Shown: positions 54,863 through 63,991 of the stretch, in pieces
Layout: each line of letters begins with the position of its first letter
How positions within the stretch are numbered: position 1 is the stretch's first letter
Source of the DNA: Streptomyces sp. IMTB 2501
Lineage (GTDB): Bacteria; Actinomycetota; Actinomycetes; Streptomycetales; Streptomycetaceae
Direction: 5' to 3'
Assembly: GCF_001953885.1 (NCBI RefSeq)
Contig: NZ_MQUS01000001.1
Location: forward strand, 62,001-126,000
Length of the DNA stretch: 64,000 nucleotides
Program-made: the position numbers and the translations under genes
Notes under the pieces: model-generated
Databases searched by the model: none
The model's input: the letters and a program-made list of their open reading frames with translations, nothing else
Told to the model about the DNA's origin: nothing

Positions 54863-56349
54863 GTACACCGCTGGTCGAAGCCGAGGGCATCGTCAAACGG
54901 TACGGCCCCACCCTCGCCCTCGCCGACGGACGGCTCACCGTCCTGCCCGGCGAGTCCCACGCCCTGGTCGGCCGCAACGGCGCCGGCAAGTCCACCCTGG
55001 TCAATGTCCTCACCGGCCTGCAGGCGCCGGACGCGGGCACCGTCCGCTTCGACGGCGTGCCCGCGCCCCCGCTCGCCGACCGGGACGCCTGGCGTCGCAA
55101 GGTCGCCTGCGTCTACCAGAAGCCGACGGTCGTCCCGGAGCTGACGGTCGCCGAGAACCTGTTCCTGAACCGGCAGCCGACCGGCCGTGGCCTCATCAAC
55201 TGGCGCCGACTGCGCCGCGAGGCCGCCCGACTCCTCGACACCTGGGACGTGCGCGTCGACCCCGAGGCGCGTACCGCCGACCTCCGGGTCGAGGACCGTC
55301 AAATGGTGGAGATCGCACGGGCGTTGAGCTTCGGCGCCCGGTTCATCGTGCTGGACGAACCCACCGCCCAGCTCGACAGCCGGGAGATCGAGCGGCTGTT
55401 CACCCGTATGCGCTCCCTGCAAGGTTCCGGCGTCACCTTCCTGTTCATCTCGCACCACCTCCAGGAGGTGTACGAGGTCTGCCAGACGGTCACCGTGCTG
55501 CGCGACGCCCGCTGGATCACCACCGCACCCGTCGCCGACCTGCCGAAGGCCGCCCTGGTGGAGGCCATGGCGGGGGAGTCCATCACCGAACAGGCCGTTC
55601 AGGAAAGGACAGTCGACGCCGGCGCTCCGGTCCTTCTGGAAGCACACGGGCTCACCTCACCGGCATACGACGGCGTCGACCTCACCGTGCGCCGCGGCGA
55701 GGTCGTCGGACTCGCCGGGTCCAGCGGCAGCGGCAAGACCGAGCTCGCCGAGTCCTTCGCCGGACTGCACACCCCGACCGGCGGCAGCGCGCAACTCGAC
55801 GGCAGGGGGCTCCCGTTCGGGGATGTACGGGCCGCGCTGCGGGCCGGGATCGGCTGTGTCCCGCGCGACCGGCACGAGCAGGGACTGGTGTCCGGCATGA
55901 GCATCGGCGACAACGCCACGCTGAGCGTGCTGGACCGGCTCGGCAGGGCAGGTTTCGTCGCCACCGACGCGCGACGCCGCTTCGCCGCCGAGCTGATCCA
56001 GCGCCTCGACATCCACGCCGAAGGCCCCGACCAGCCCGTGTCCGACCTGTCCGGCGGCAACGCGCAGAAGGTCGTCATGGCCCGTGCCCTCGCCTCCGAC
56101 CCGCGCCTGCTGGTCCTCATCAACCCCACCGCCGGGGTGGACGTGAAGTCCAAGGAGTCGCTGCTCGCCCGCATGGACAGCGCCCGCGACGACGGCACCG
56201 CCGTCCTCGTCGTCTCCGACGAACTCGACGACCTGCGCCGCTGCGACCGCGTCCTCGTCCTCTTCCACGGCCGTGTCGTCGCCGAGCACCGGGCCGGCTG
56301 GCGTGACCACGAGCTGATCGCCTCCATCGAAGGAGTTGACCATGGCTGA
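54859..56349 (+). CDS. Ribose-type ABC transporter ATPase, two fused domains, one site degenerate
   Basis: The 496-residue protein has two nucleotide-binding domains. Domain 1 has Walker A 'GRNGAGKST' and Walker B 'FIVLDEPT' (Asp166, Glu167), but its signature reads 'LRVEDRQM' (142-146) instead of LSxGQ. Domain 2 has Walker A 'GSSGSGKT' and an intact signature 'LSGGNAQKV', but its Walker B reads 'LVLINPTAGVD' (Ile421, Asn422 for the usual Asp-Glu). Site 1 (Walker of domain 1 with signature of domain 2) is therefore complete and site 2 is damaged on both sides. Such asymmetric ABC pairs can work. It energises sugar uptake. Confidence 0.9.
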   Translation: MSTPLVEAEGIVKRYGPTLALADGRLTVLPGESHALVGRNGAGKSTLVNVLTGLQAPDAGTVRFDGVPAPPLADRDAWRRKVACVYQKPTVVPELTVAENLFLNRQPTGRGLINWRRLRREAARLLDTWDVRVDPEARTADLRVEDRQMVEIARALSFGARFIVLDEPTAQLDSREIERLFTRMRSLQGSGVTFLFISHHLQEVYEVCQTVTVLRDARWITTAPVADLPKAALVEAMAGESITEQAVQERTVDAGAPVLLEAHGLTSPAYDGVDLTVRRGEVVGLAGSSGSGKTELAESFAGLHTPTGGSAQLDGRGLPFGDVRAALRAGIGCVPRDRHEQGLVSGMSIGDNATLSVLDRLGRAGFVATDARRRFAAELIQRLDIHAEGPDQPVSDLSGGNAQKVVMARALASDPRLLVLINPTAGVDVKSKESLLARMDSARDDGTAVLVVSDELDDLRRCDRVLVLFHGRVVAEHRAGWRDHELIASIEGVDHG

Positions 56350-57370
56350 CACCCGGGCCGCCCCGCCGCTCGCACCCCCGAAGACCCCGGACGCCCGCTC
56401 GGCCCGCACCGTCCTGCTCCGCCGGGCCCGTGAACTCGCCCTGGTCCCCGCGCTGTTGCTGCTCATGGTGCTCGGCACGGTGGTCAACGACTCGTTCCTC
56501 ACCGAGCGGAACCTGATCTCGATCCTCGGCGCCTCCGCCGCGCTCGCCATGGTCGTCCTCGCCGAGTCCCTCGTCCTGATCACCGGCAAGTTCGACCTGT
56601 CGCTGGAGTCCGTGGTCGGCATCGCACCGGCCGTCGGCGCCCTGCTGGTGCTGCCCGCGAGCCAGTCCGGCTGGGGCACCGGCTTCCCGGCCACGCTCGC
56701 CCTGCTCGCGATCCCCGTGGCCGGCGCGGTCATCGGCGCCTTCAACGGTGTCCTCGTCGTGAAGTTCCGGCTCAACGCCTTCATCGTGACGCTCGCGATG
56801 CTCATCGTGCTGCGCGGCCTGCTGGTCGGCGCCACCAAGGGCAAGACCCTGTTCGGCATGCCCGACAGCTTCTACTCCCTGGCCACCACCACCTTCCTCA
56901 ACGTGCCCATGTCGGTGTGGCTCGCCGCGGTCGCCTTCGCGGTCACCGGGTTCGTCCTGAAGTACCACCGCACCGGCCGTGCCCTCTATGCGATCGGCGG
57001 CAACGCGGACGCGGCCCGCGCGGCCGGAGTCCGGGTGGACCGGATCATGCTCGGCGTGTACGTCGTCGCGGGCGTGCTCGCCTCGGTCGGCGGCCTGCTG
57101 CAGACCGGCTACGTCGGCGCGATCAGCGCCAACCAGGGCCAGAACATGATCTTCACGGTGTTCGCGGCCGCGGTGATCGGCGGCATCAGCCTGGACGGCG
57201 GCAAGGGCACCATGTCCGGCGCCCTGACCGGTGTCCTTCTGCTGGGCGTCGTACAGAACCTGCTCACCCTCGCCCAGGTCCCGTCGTTCTGGATCCAGGC
57301 CATCTACGGCGGGATCATCCTCGTCGCCCTCGTGATCGCCCGCGTGACCACGGGCCGCGCTCAGGACTGA
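56342..57370 (+). CDS. Ribose-type ABC transporter permease
   Basis: The 342-residue protein starts at ATG 56342 after AGGAG at 6 nt. TTG 56336 overlaps that site. It is an RbsC-type permease with about eight to ten membrane segments, and includes 'ESLVLITGKFDLSLESVVGIAPAVGAL', 'LNAFIVTLAMLIVLRGLLVG' and 'YAIGGNADAARAAGVRVDRI', the family's coupling-helix region. It completes the importer with the two upstream genes and is followed 36 bases later by the fuconate dehydratase. Confidence 0.9.
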   Translation: MADTRAAPPLAPPKTPDARSARTVLLRRARELALVPALLLLMVLGTVVNDSFLTERNLISILGASAALAMVVLAESLVLITGKFDLSLESVVGIAPAVGALLVLPASQSGWGTGFPATLALLAIPVAGAVIGAFNGVLVVKFRLNAFIVTLAMLIVLRGLLVGATKGKTLFGMPDSFYSLATTTFLNVPMSVWLAAVAFAVTGFVLKYHRTGRALYAIGGNADAARAAGVRVDRIMLGVYVVAGVLASVGGLLQTGYVGAISANQGQNMIFTVFAAAVIGGISLDGGKGTMSGALTGVLLLGVVQNLLTLAQVPSFWIQAIYGGIILVALVIARVTTGRAQD

Positions 57371-57406
57371 CGAGCAGACAGGCATTCCACGACCGAAAGG
57401 ACTTCA

Positions 57407-58747
57407 GTGTCCCAGGCCCCCGCCCGCGTCACCGCGGTCGACACCCACGACATCCGTTTCCCCACTTCGCGCGAGCTGGACGGCTCCGACGCGATGAACC
57501 CGGACCCCGACTACTCGGCGGCCTACGTCGTGCTGCGCACCGACGCCGCCGACGGGCACGAGGGACACGGGTTCGTGTTCACCATCGGGCGGGGCAACGA
57601 CGTCCAGGTGGCCGCGATCGACGCGCTGCGGGACCATGTGCTCGGCCGGGACGTGGCCGAGCTGTGCGCCGACCCGGGCTCGCTCTTCCGGGACCTGATA
57701 GGCGACAGCCAGCTGCGCTGGCTCGGCCCCGAGAAGGGCGTGATGCACATGGCGATCGGGGCCGTCGTCAACGCCGTCTGGGATCTCGCCGCCCGGCGGG
57801 CCGGCAAGCCGCTGTGGCAGCTGCTCGCCGACGCCGAACCCGAGTGGCTGGTCGGGCAGATCGACTTCCGCTACATCGCGGACGCGCTCACCCCTCAGGA
57901 GGCTCTGGGTCTGCTGCGTCGGGGCAGGGAAGGCGCCGCGAAGCGCCGGGCCCGGCTGCTGGAGCGCGGCTACCCCGCCTACACCACCTCACCGGGCTGG
58001 CTCGGCTACGACGACGACAAGCTCGGCCGGCTCGCCGCACAGGCCGTCGCCGACGGCTTCAAGCAGATCAAGCTGAAGGTCGGCGCCGACCTCGACGACG
58101 ACATCCGGCGCTGCCGGGTCGCCCGCGCGGTCGTCGGACCCGACATCCGCCTCGCCGTCGACGCCAACCAGCGCTGGAACGTGGACGAGGCGATCCGCTG
58201 GACCCGGGCCCTCGCCGAGTTCGGCCCGTACTGGATCGAGGAGCCCACCAGCCCCGACGACGTCCTCGGCCATGCCGCCATCCGCCGCGCGGTGGCCCCG
58301 GTCAAGGTCGCCACCGGCGAACACGTGCACAACCGGGTCGTGTTCAAGCAACTCCTCCAGGCGGGCGCCCTCGACATCGTCCAGATCGACGCGGCCCGCG
58401 TGGCCGGCGTCAACGAGAACCTCGCCATCCTGCTGCTCGCCGCGAGGTTCGGCGTCCCGGTCTGCCCGCACGCCGGCGGCGTCGGCCTGTGCGAACTCGT
58501 CCAGCACCTGTCGATGTTCGACTACCTGGCGATCTCCGGCACCACCGAGGACCGGGTCATCGAGTACGTCGACCACCTGCACGAGCACTTCGTCACCCCG
58601 GTCGTCATCCAGGACGGCCACTACTCGGCACCCACCGCGCCCGGCTTCTCCGCCGCCCTTCGCCCGGAGTCCCTCGCGCGGTACACGTTCCCCGGCGGCA
58701 CCTACTGGGCCGCCGCCCCCGACCCCCGGAAGGGACAGGCCGCATGA
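57407..58747 (+). CDS. L-fuconate dehydratase (enolase superfamily)
   Basis: The 446-residue protein starts at GTG 57407. It removes water from L-fuconate to give 2-keto-3-deoxy-L-fuconate. The enolase-superfamily residues are present: the KxK pair in '[13 protein letters not shown]' (Lys222, Lys224), metal ligands in '[11 protein letters not shown]', '[11 protein letters not shown]' and '[10 protein letters not shown]', and the His in '[16 protein letters not shown]'. The length and '[21 protein letters not shown]' end fit FucD rather than mandelate racemase. It couples to the SDR gene by ATGA. Confidence 0.92.
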   Translation: MSQAPARVTAVDTHDIRFPTSRELDGSDAMNPDPDYSAAYVVLRTDAADGHEGHGFVFTIGRGNDVQVAAIDALRDHVLGRDVAELCADPGSLFRDLIGDSQLRWLGPEKGVMHMAIGAVVNAVWDLAARRAGKPLWQLLADAEPEWLVGQIDFRYIADALTPQEALGLLRRGREGAAKRRARLLERGYPAYTTSPGWLGYDDDKLGRLAAQAVADGFKQIKLKVGADLDDDIRRCRVARAVVGPDIRLAVDANQRWNVDEAIRWTRALAEFGPYWIEEPTSPDDVLGHAAIRRAVAPVKVATGEHVHNRVVFKQLLQAGALDIVQIDAARVAGVNENLAILLLAARFGVPVCPHAGGVGLCELVQHLSMFDYLAISGTTEDRVIEYVDHLHEHFVTPVVIQDGHYSAPTAPGFSAALRPESLARYTFPGGTYWAAAPDPRKGQAA

Positions 58748-59499
58748 GCGACTTCGAGGGCCTCAGGGCCCTGGTCACCGGCGGGGCGTCCGGTATCGGC
58801 CGGGCCACCGCCGACCTCCTCGCCCACCGCGGAGCCCGGGTCGCCGTCCTCGACCGGGATCCGGCGGACGTCGACAAGCCGCTCCACGCCCACCGCGCCG
58901 ACGTCACCGACGACACCTCGGTACGGGCCGCCGTGGAGCGGGCGGCCGAGGACCTCGGCGGCCTGGACGTCCTGGTCAACAACGCCGGGATCGGCGCCCG
59001 GGGCACGGTCGAGGACAACGACGACACCGAGTGGCGGCATGTCTTCGACGTCAACGTGCTCGGTATGGTCCGCGCCGCCCGCGCCGCCCTCCCGCACCTG
59101 CGCCGCTCCTCACACGCGGCGATCGTCAACACCTGCTCCATCGCGGCCACCGCCGGTCTCCCGCAGCGCGCCCTGTACAGCGCCACCAAAGGCGCGGTGT
59201 ACTCCCTGACCCTCGCCATGGCCGCCGACCACGTCCGCGAGGGCATCCGCGTCAACTGTGTCAACCCCGGCACCGTGGACACCCCATGGATCGGCCGGCT
59301 GCTGGCCGCGGCCCCCGACCCGGCCGCCGAACGCGCCGCCCTGGAGGCCCGCCAGCCCACCGGACGGCTGGTCTCTGCCGCCGAAGTGGCGGGCGCCATC
59401 GCCTACTTGGCGAGCCCGCTGTCCGGCGCCACCACCGGCATCGCCCTCGCCATCGACGGTGGCATGCAGGGCCTCAGGCTCCGGCCGGTGGAACGGTGA
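58744..59499 (+). CDS. Short-chain dehydrogenase, probably 2-keto-3-deoxy-L-fuconate dehydrogenase
   Basis: The 251-residue protein is a classical SDR: cofactor loop '[22 protein letters not shown]', '[11 protein letters not shown]', catalytic Ser in '[15 protein letters not shown]' and YxxxK in '[18 protein letters not shown]', then '[13 protein letters not shown]'. In the oxidative L-fucose route an SDR oxidises 2-keto-3-deoxy-L-fuconate to the 2,4-diketo acid, and its place after the dehydratase supports that. Action on L-fucose itself is less likely because the aldo-keto reductase next door fits that job. Confidence 0.85.
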   Translation: MSDFEGLRALVTGGASGIGRATADLLAHRGARVAVLDRDPADVDKPLHAHRADVTDDTSVRAAVERAAEDLGGLDVLVNNAGIGARGTVEDNDDTEWRHVFDVNVLGMVRAARAALPHLRRSSHAAIVNTCSIAATAGLPQRALYSATKGAVYSLTLAMAADHVREGIRVNCVNPGTVDTPWIGRLLAAAPDPAAERAALEARQPTGRLVSAAEVAGAIAYLASPLSGATTGIALAIDGGMQGLRLRPVER

Positions 59500-60467
59500 G
59501 GAGGCTCGGCCGCAGCGGCGTCGAGGTCACTCCGCTCGGCCTCGGCGCCGCGCCGCTCGGCAACCTTTTCACCCCACTGGACGACGAACAGGCCGGGGAG
59601 GCGGTACGGGCCGCCTGGCAGCGGGGCATCCGGTACTTCGACACGGCCCCGCACTACGGCCTCGGCCTCTCGGAACGCCGGCTCGGCGCGGCCCTGCGCG
59701 CGTACGACCGCGCCCACTACACCGTCTCCACCAAGGTCGGCCGCCGCCTGGACCCCTCCGACGGCACGGGCGACGACCTGGCCAACGGCTTCGCCGTACC
59801 CGCCACCCACCGGCGTGTATGGGACTTCAGCGCCGACGGAATCCGCCGCACGCTGGAGGCGAGCCTGGACCGGCTCGGCCTGGACCGCGTCGACGTCGTC
59901 CATCTGCACGACCCCGACGACCACGCCGAGCAGGCCTTCCGCGAGGGCTACCCGGCCCTGGAGAAGCTGCGCGCCGAAGGCGTCGTCGGCGCGATCGGCG
60001 CGGGCATGAACCAGACCGGGATGCTCACCCGGTTCGTCCGCGACACCGACGTGGACGTGGTCCTGTGCGCAGGCCTCTACACCCTGCTCGACCAGAGCGC
60101 CGCCACCGAACTGCTGCCCGCTGCCGCCGAGCGCGGGGTGTCCGTGATCCTCGGCGGCGTCTTCAACTCGGGCCTGCTGGCCGATCCGAAGCCCGGTTCG
60201 ACGTACAACTACACACCGGCGCCAGGCGAGTTGCTGGACCGAGCCCTGCGCATGAAGGCGGTCGCCGAACGGCACGGCACCACCCTGCGCGCCGCCGCAC
60301 TGGCCTTCTCCGCCGCCCATCCGGCCGTCGCCACCGTGCTGGTCGGCGCCCGTTCGGCGGCCGAAGTGCAGGACTGCGCAGACCAGTTCGCGGCAGCGGT
60401 GCCTGCGGCACTCTGGCCTGAGCTACGGGAGGCCGGCCTGCTGCCCGGCGAAGAGGAGCTGTCATGA
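59496..60467 (+). CDS. Aldo-keto reductase, probably L-fucose (D-threo-aldose) 1-dehydrogenase
   Basis: The 323-residue protein starts at GTG 59496 in the SDR stop. It has the AKR TIM barrel with 'GIRYFDTAPHYGLGLSERRLGAAL' (catalytic Asp and Tyr), Lys in 'YTVSTKVGRRL', His in 'VDVVHLHDPDD', and the C-terminal cofactor region 'AVATVLVGARSAAEVQD'. The pattern is that of D-threo-aldose 1-dehydrogenases, which oxidise L-fucose to L-fucono-lactone. It would be the first oxidation in the operon, followed by the lactonase. Confidence 0.88.
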   Translation: MRRLGRSGVEVTPLGLGAAPLGNLFTPLDDEQAGEAVRAAWQRGIRYFDTAPHYGLGLSERRLGAALRAYDRAHYTVSTKVGRRLDPSDGTGDDLANGFAVPATHRRVWDFSADGIRRTLEASLDRLGLDRVDVVHLHDPDDHAEQAFREGYPALEKLRAEGVVGAIGAGMNQTGMLTRFVRDTDVDVVLCAGLYTLLDQSAATELLPAAAERGVSVILGGVFNSGLLADPKPGSTYNYTPAPGELLDRALRMKAVAERHGTTLRAAALAFSAAHPAVATVLVGARSAAEVQDCADQFAAAVPAALWPELREAGLLPGEEELS

Positions 60468-60778
60468 GAGTCGCCCTGCACACCAAGGTCCGCCCCGACC
60501 GCATCGCCGCCTACGAGGCCGCCCACCGGGACGTCCCGAAGGAACTCACCGCGGCCATCCGCGCCGCCGGCGCCACCTCCTGGACCATCTGGCGCAGCGG
60601 CACCGACCTGTTCCACCTGCTGGAGTGCGAGGACTACGCCCGGCTGCTCGCCGAACTGGAGCAGCTGCCGGTCAACGTCGCCTGGCAGGCCCGCATGGCC
60701 GAGCTGCTCGACGTCGTGCACGACTACTCGCGCGACGGCGCGGAAGCCGGGCTGCCGGTCGTCTGGGAGCTGCCGTGA
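60464..60778 (+). CDS. L-rhamnose/L-fucose mutarotase (RhaM family)
   Basis: The 104-residue protein overlaps the reductase stop by ATGA. It has the RhaM dimeric alpha/beta-barrel sequence: 'RVALHTKVRPDRIAAYEAAHRDVPKELTAAIRAAGATSW' with the conserved His, and 'DLFHLLECEDY', then 'WQARMAELLDVV'. The family interconverts alpha and beta anomers of 6-deoxy sugars. In this operon L-fucose is the likely substrate. Confidence 0.87.
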   Translation: MRVALHTKVRPDRIAAYEAAHRDVPKELTAAIRAAGATSWTIWRSGTDLFHLLECEDYARLLAELEQLPVNVAWQARMAELLDVVHDYSRDGAEAGLPVVWELP

Positions 60779-61608
60779 CCGTCGACGCCCACCACCACGT
60801 CTGGGACCTGTCGGTCCGCGACCAGGACTGGATCCCCGAACACAGCCCGCTCAGGCGGGACTTCACCCTCGCCGACCTCGAACCCGAGGCGCGCGCGGCC
60901 GAAGTCACCCGTACCGTCCTCGTCCAGACGGTCACCGTGCCCGAGGAGACCCCCGAGTTCCTGGCCCTGGCGGCCGCACATGACCTGGTCGCGGGCGTCG
61001 TCGGCTGGACGGACCTCACCCGCCCCGACATCGCCGACGAACTGGCCCGGCTGCGCGCACTCCCCGGCGGCGCCCACCTGAAGGGCATCCGGCACCAGGT
61101 GCAGGGCGAGCCGGACCCGGAGTGGCTGCTGCGTCCGGACGTACTCCGGGGCCTGACCGCACTCGCGGACGCGGGCCTCGTCTACGACCTCGTCGTCCTG
61201 CCCCACCAGCTCCCGGCCTGTGCCAAGGCCGCCGAGACCCTTCCCCAACTGACGTTCGTCCTTGATCACTTGGGTAAACCGCCGATCGCCTCCGGAGCGC
61301 GCGAACCCTGGGCATCCGCCCTGCGCGCACTCGCCGCCCGCCCGAACACGGCCGCCAAACTCTCCGGCCTGCTCACCGAGGCCGACCCCGCCTCCTGGAC
61401 GACCGCCGACCTGCGGCCGTACACGGACATCGCCATGGAGGCCTTCGGCCCCGACCGGCTGATGTCCGGCTCGGACTGGCCGGTGTGCACCTTGGCGGCC
61501 ACCTATGCCGTAGCGCTGCACACCACGGCCGAGCTGACCGCAGGCCTCAGCGCGACGGAGCGCACCGCCGTCCACGAGGGCACGGCCACCCGCGTCTACG
61601 ACCTCTGA
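60775..61608 (+). CDS. L-fucono-lactonase (amidohydrolase family, COG3618)
   Basis: The 277-residue protein starts at GTG 60775 in the mutarotase stop. It begins with the metal motif 'VDAHHHVWDL' and continues with 'LKGIRHQVQGEPDPEWL', 'LTFVLDHLGKPPI' and 'RLMSGSDWPVC', the amidohydrolase barrel residues. The family hydrolyses L-fucono- or L-rhamnono-lactones, here giving L-fuconate for the dehydratase. It is the last gene of the operon. The final hydrolase or aldolase that splits the diketo acid is not encoded here. Its stop overlaps the tail of the opposite-strand lipase maturation factor remnant. Confidence 0.88.
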   Translation: MTVDAHHHVWDLSVRDQDWIPEHSPLRRDFTLADLEPEARAAEVTRTVLVQTVTVPEETPEFLALAAAHDLVAGVVGWTDLTRPDIADELARLRALPGGAHLKGIRHQVQGEPDPEWLLRPDVLRGLTALADAGLVYDLVVLPHQLPACAKAAETLPQLTFVLDHLGKPPIASGAREPWASALRALAARPNTAAKLSGLLTEADPASWTTADLRPYTDIAMEAFGPDRLMSGSDWPVCTLAATYAVALHTTAELTAGLSATERTAVHEGTATRVYDL

Positions 61609-61889
61609 ACCGCCCGCGCCAGCCTGGTCGGCGGCAGATACTCGCGCACATACGTCCGCTCCCAGCACGCGCCCGTCTCACGCAGTTCCCGCCAGGTGGT
61701 GTAGCGGTAGCGGAAGAGACGGGCCCGGATGTAGTGGGGCGGGGTGTCCGGTGGGAAGGGGGAGCGGCGCAGCAGGCGCAGAGTGGCACGGTCGTTCTCC
61801 AGCAGGCGTTCCACCAGTCCGCCGAACCAGTCGCCGGCATAGGCGGGGGACAGCGCCGCGAACCACATCAGCCAGTCCAGGTACCGAGT
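61596..61889 (-). pseudogene. Lipase maturation factor (LMF1-like) gene, C-terminal part, cut by integration
   Basis: About 95 residues are left: 'YLDWLMWFAALSPAYAGDWF', 'RLLENDRATLRLLRRSPFP', then 'RARLFRYRYTTWRELRETG' and 'EYLPPTRL' before TAG at 61596-61598. It is the characteristic C-terminus of bacterial LMF-family membrane proteins, whose N-terminal part would hold several membrane segments. The homology stops at about 61889, where a serine integrase promoter begins on the other strand. The missing 5' part should lie beyond the far end of the element. Confidence 0.8.
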
Positions 61890-61892
61890 GGT

Positions 61893-61929
61893 TTGACAAA
61901 AATGTCACATCCCAACTTAGGATACCTGT
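61893..61929 (+). promoter_or_regulatory. Integrase promoter giving a probable leaderless mRNA
   Basis: TTGACA (61893-61898), a 19-base spacer and TAGGAT (61918-61923) make a near-consensus vegetative promoter. The -10 ends six bases before ATG 61930, so transcription would start at the start codon. TGACA (61894-61898) and TGTCA (61903-61907) form a dyad over the -35, suited to control by a repressor or the integrase itself. Confidence 0.7.
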
Positions 61930-63561
61930 ATGTTCCACCGCGCCACCCCCTCTGACCAGGTAATACGCTGCCTCGGCAGCGTCCGACTCTCCCTTGAAGG
62001 CGACCACACCACGAGCCCCGAGCGGCAGCACGACACGCTTCAGCGCATCACGGGGCGCGACGACCGCGCACTCATCGACGTGGCCGAAGACCTCAACGTC
62101 TCCGGCACGACGCACCCGATGGAGCGAGAGGGTCTGGGCCCCTGGTTCCGGGACCTCACCCCGGCCTGCAAGACGAGCACGTGCGACCACACCCCCGACG
62201 CCCCCTGCATGGGGCAGTGGGACGCCATCGTGGCCTGGAAGATGGACCGCATCACCCGAAGGGCCATCCACTTCCACATCGTCATGGACTGGATGAAGAC
62301 CTACGGGAAGGCGATCATCACCGATGACGGGATCGACACCACCACCAAGAGCGGACAGGTCATGGCAGAGATGATGGCCATGGTCGCGTCCTGGGAGTGG
62401 CAGGCGATCCAAGAGCGCAACATGGACGCCACCCGGAAGCATCGGACCCTCGGGTACTGGAAGGGCGGCCCGGTCGCCTACGGCTGGGCGGCCGTGCGCG
62501 ACCCCAACCGGAACGGCAAGTACTTCCTCTTCTTCGAGGAAGCCACGATTCGCTGGGTCGAACTCATGGTCAACCTGTCCTGGGACGGGCACTCGGACGG
62601 TCAAATTGCACGTCTCCTGGAGGAGAAGGGTGCCGTGGCGCCGGCCGAATGGAAGGAGCGCAAGCGCCTCATCAAGGCGGGGCTGCTGACCGAGGAAGAA
62701 GCGGCACGACGCGCCCCCGGACAGTGGCACGCCGGCGCCGTCCACGCCATCCTGACCAACCGCGTCCTCACCGGGGAGTCCTGGCACGACGGCCGCCCCG
62801 TCCGCAACGACGAAGGCGAGGTCGTCATGCGGGCGCAGCAGCTCATCACGAAGCAGAGGTTCGAGGCACTTCAAAAGAAGCGAGCCTCGCGTTCCAAGCT
62901 GGCCGGAAACGCCGCGGCCTCCAAGGGGTCAATGTTCCTTCGCGATGTGGCCTTCTGCCTGAGTTGCAACCGCCCCGGGTACGGCGTCGTCGGTCACCGA
63001 GGCGCAGACGGGCACGTGGACTACAAGTACCTCCGCTGTGCTTCGGCCAACGGCACCCGGAAGTGCCACCCGGAGGTCAAGACGGTCCACATGGACGAGG
63101 TGAAGAAGCTCATCCAGGACTACTTCCTCGCCCGCGTCGGGGACGAGCCCGCCATGAGGCGCGAGTACCACCCGGGCAACGACGTGGGAGAGCGGCTGGA
63201 AGAGGTGAACCTTCTGATCCTGGACATCCGGGCAGAGAAGGACGCCGGCCTGTATCGCTACCAGGGAGGCCAGGAAGACTACCTGGGCCGCTTGAAGAAG
63301 CTCACGGACCGGAAGGTCTCCCTGGAGGCGCAGGAGGCCATCAAACCGCACTACGAGTGGGTTGATACCGGCAAGACGTACCGGGAGAGCTGGGAAGAGC
63401 TGTCCTGGGTCAGCCGCGGAGACCTGCTGAGGGAGTGCGGGGTGACCGCGCAGTTCTGGCCCACAGGCCAGACAGGAAACCCCGTACGGATGGTGCTCGA
63501 CTTCCCGGACGACATGATCGACCGTCTGCGTGAGTACACATCAGCAGCGGCAGCAGCCTGA
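61930..63561 (+). CDS. Large serine recombinase (phage/ICE integrase)
   Basis: The 543-residue protein starts at ATG 61930 as a likely leaderless gene. The N-terminal resolvase domain shows 'VRLSLEGDHTTSPERQHDTL' with catalytic Ser21, 'AEDLNVSGTTHPMEREGLGPW' and Arg in 'IVAWKMDRITRRAIHF'. A recombinase domain ('KGGPVAYGWAAVRDPNRNGKY', 'ILTNRVLTGE') follows. A zinc ribbon with four Cys ('AFCLSCNRPGYG', 'LRCASANGTRKCHPE') is at about residues 340-380, and a helical coiled-coil region is near 410-450. It would catalyse attP x attB integration here in the LMF gene. Confidence 0.93.
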   Translation: MFHRATPSDQVIRCLGSVRLSLEGDHTTSPERQHDTLQRITGRDDRALIDVAEDLNVSGTTHPMEREGLGPWFRDLTPACKTSTCDHTPDAPCMGQWDAIVAWKMDRITRRAIHFHIVMDWMKTYGKAIITDDGIDTTTKSGQVMAEMMAMVASWEWQAIQERNMDATRKHRTLGYWKGGPVAYGWAAVRDPNRNGKYFLFFEEATIRWVELMVNLSWDGHSDGQIARLLEEKGAVAPAEWKERKRLIKAGLLTEEEAARRAPGQWHAGAVHAILTNRVLTGESWHDGRPVRNDEGEVVMRAQQLITKQRFEALQKKRASRSKLAGNAAASKGSMFLRDVAFCLSCNRPGYGVVGHRGADGHVDYKYLRCASANGTRKCHPEVKTVHMDEVKKLIQDYFLARVGDEPAMRREYHPGNDVGERLEEVNLLILDIRAEKDAGLYRYQGGQEDYLGRLKKLTDRKVSLEAQEAIKPHYEWVDTGKTYRESWEELSWVSRGDLLRECGVTAQFWPTGQTGNPVRMVLDFPDDMIDRLREYTSAAAAA

Positions 63562-63700
63562 GTGAGGTCGGCGTGCTCCTGGGTGAGCGGGCGCAGAGTT
63601 AGGGCCTGTCCGACGGGTTGCGTCACCGGTGTCCCCCGTTCGGCCGACAGCACTCGCCGCAGCCTCCTCGTCTGGCTGCGATACCGCCCTGAGGCGCCTG

Positions 63701-63991
63701 TCAGATGTTCAGCTTCGCGATCCGGATATCGCAGGTGTTAATGCTTCCGAAAGATTCGCCTTCAAGGTCGAACTTGCCATAGAGGTCGTGGCCGCCGTCT
63801 GACCTGTTGACATCGGCAAAGAGCGTGACCCTCCCTTTAGCCGTCTCTGCGTCGATTTCCGTCTCGATCCCGACGTAGAGCTGGCCCGCGAACCTCCCGA
63901 TCTCCACACGTTCCCCCGACAGCTTCACCTCCTCATCATCCTCCACACCCTCCTCAAACGTCTTACGTTCCTCCTCCGTCAGGGGCGTCAT
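63701..63991 (-). CDS. Hypothetical protein in the integrated element (may extend past the window)
   Basis: The visible frame is 96 residues from ATG 63991, without a recognisable ribosome site, and the frame stays open to the window edge (64000), so the gene may start further right. It is acidic at the start ('EEERKTFEEGVEDDEEV') and then reads as beta strands ('GRFAGQLYVGIETEID', 'GRVTLFADVNRSDG'). The base composition is AT-richer than the chromosomal genes, consistent with a mobile element. No function is assigned. Confidence 0.6.
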   Translation of the reverse strand: MTPLTEEERKTFEEGVEDDEEVKLSGERVEIGRFAGQLYVGIETEIDAETAKGRVTLFADVNRSDGGHDLYGKFDLEGESFGSINTCDIRIAKLNI

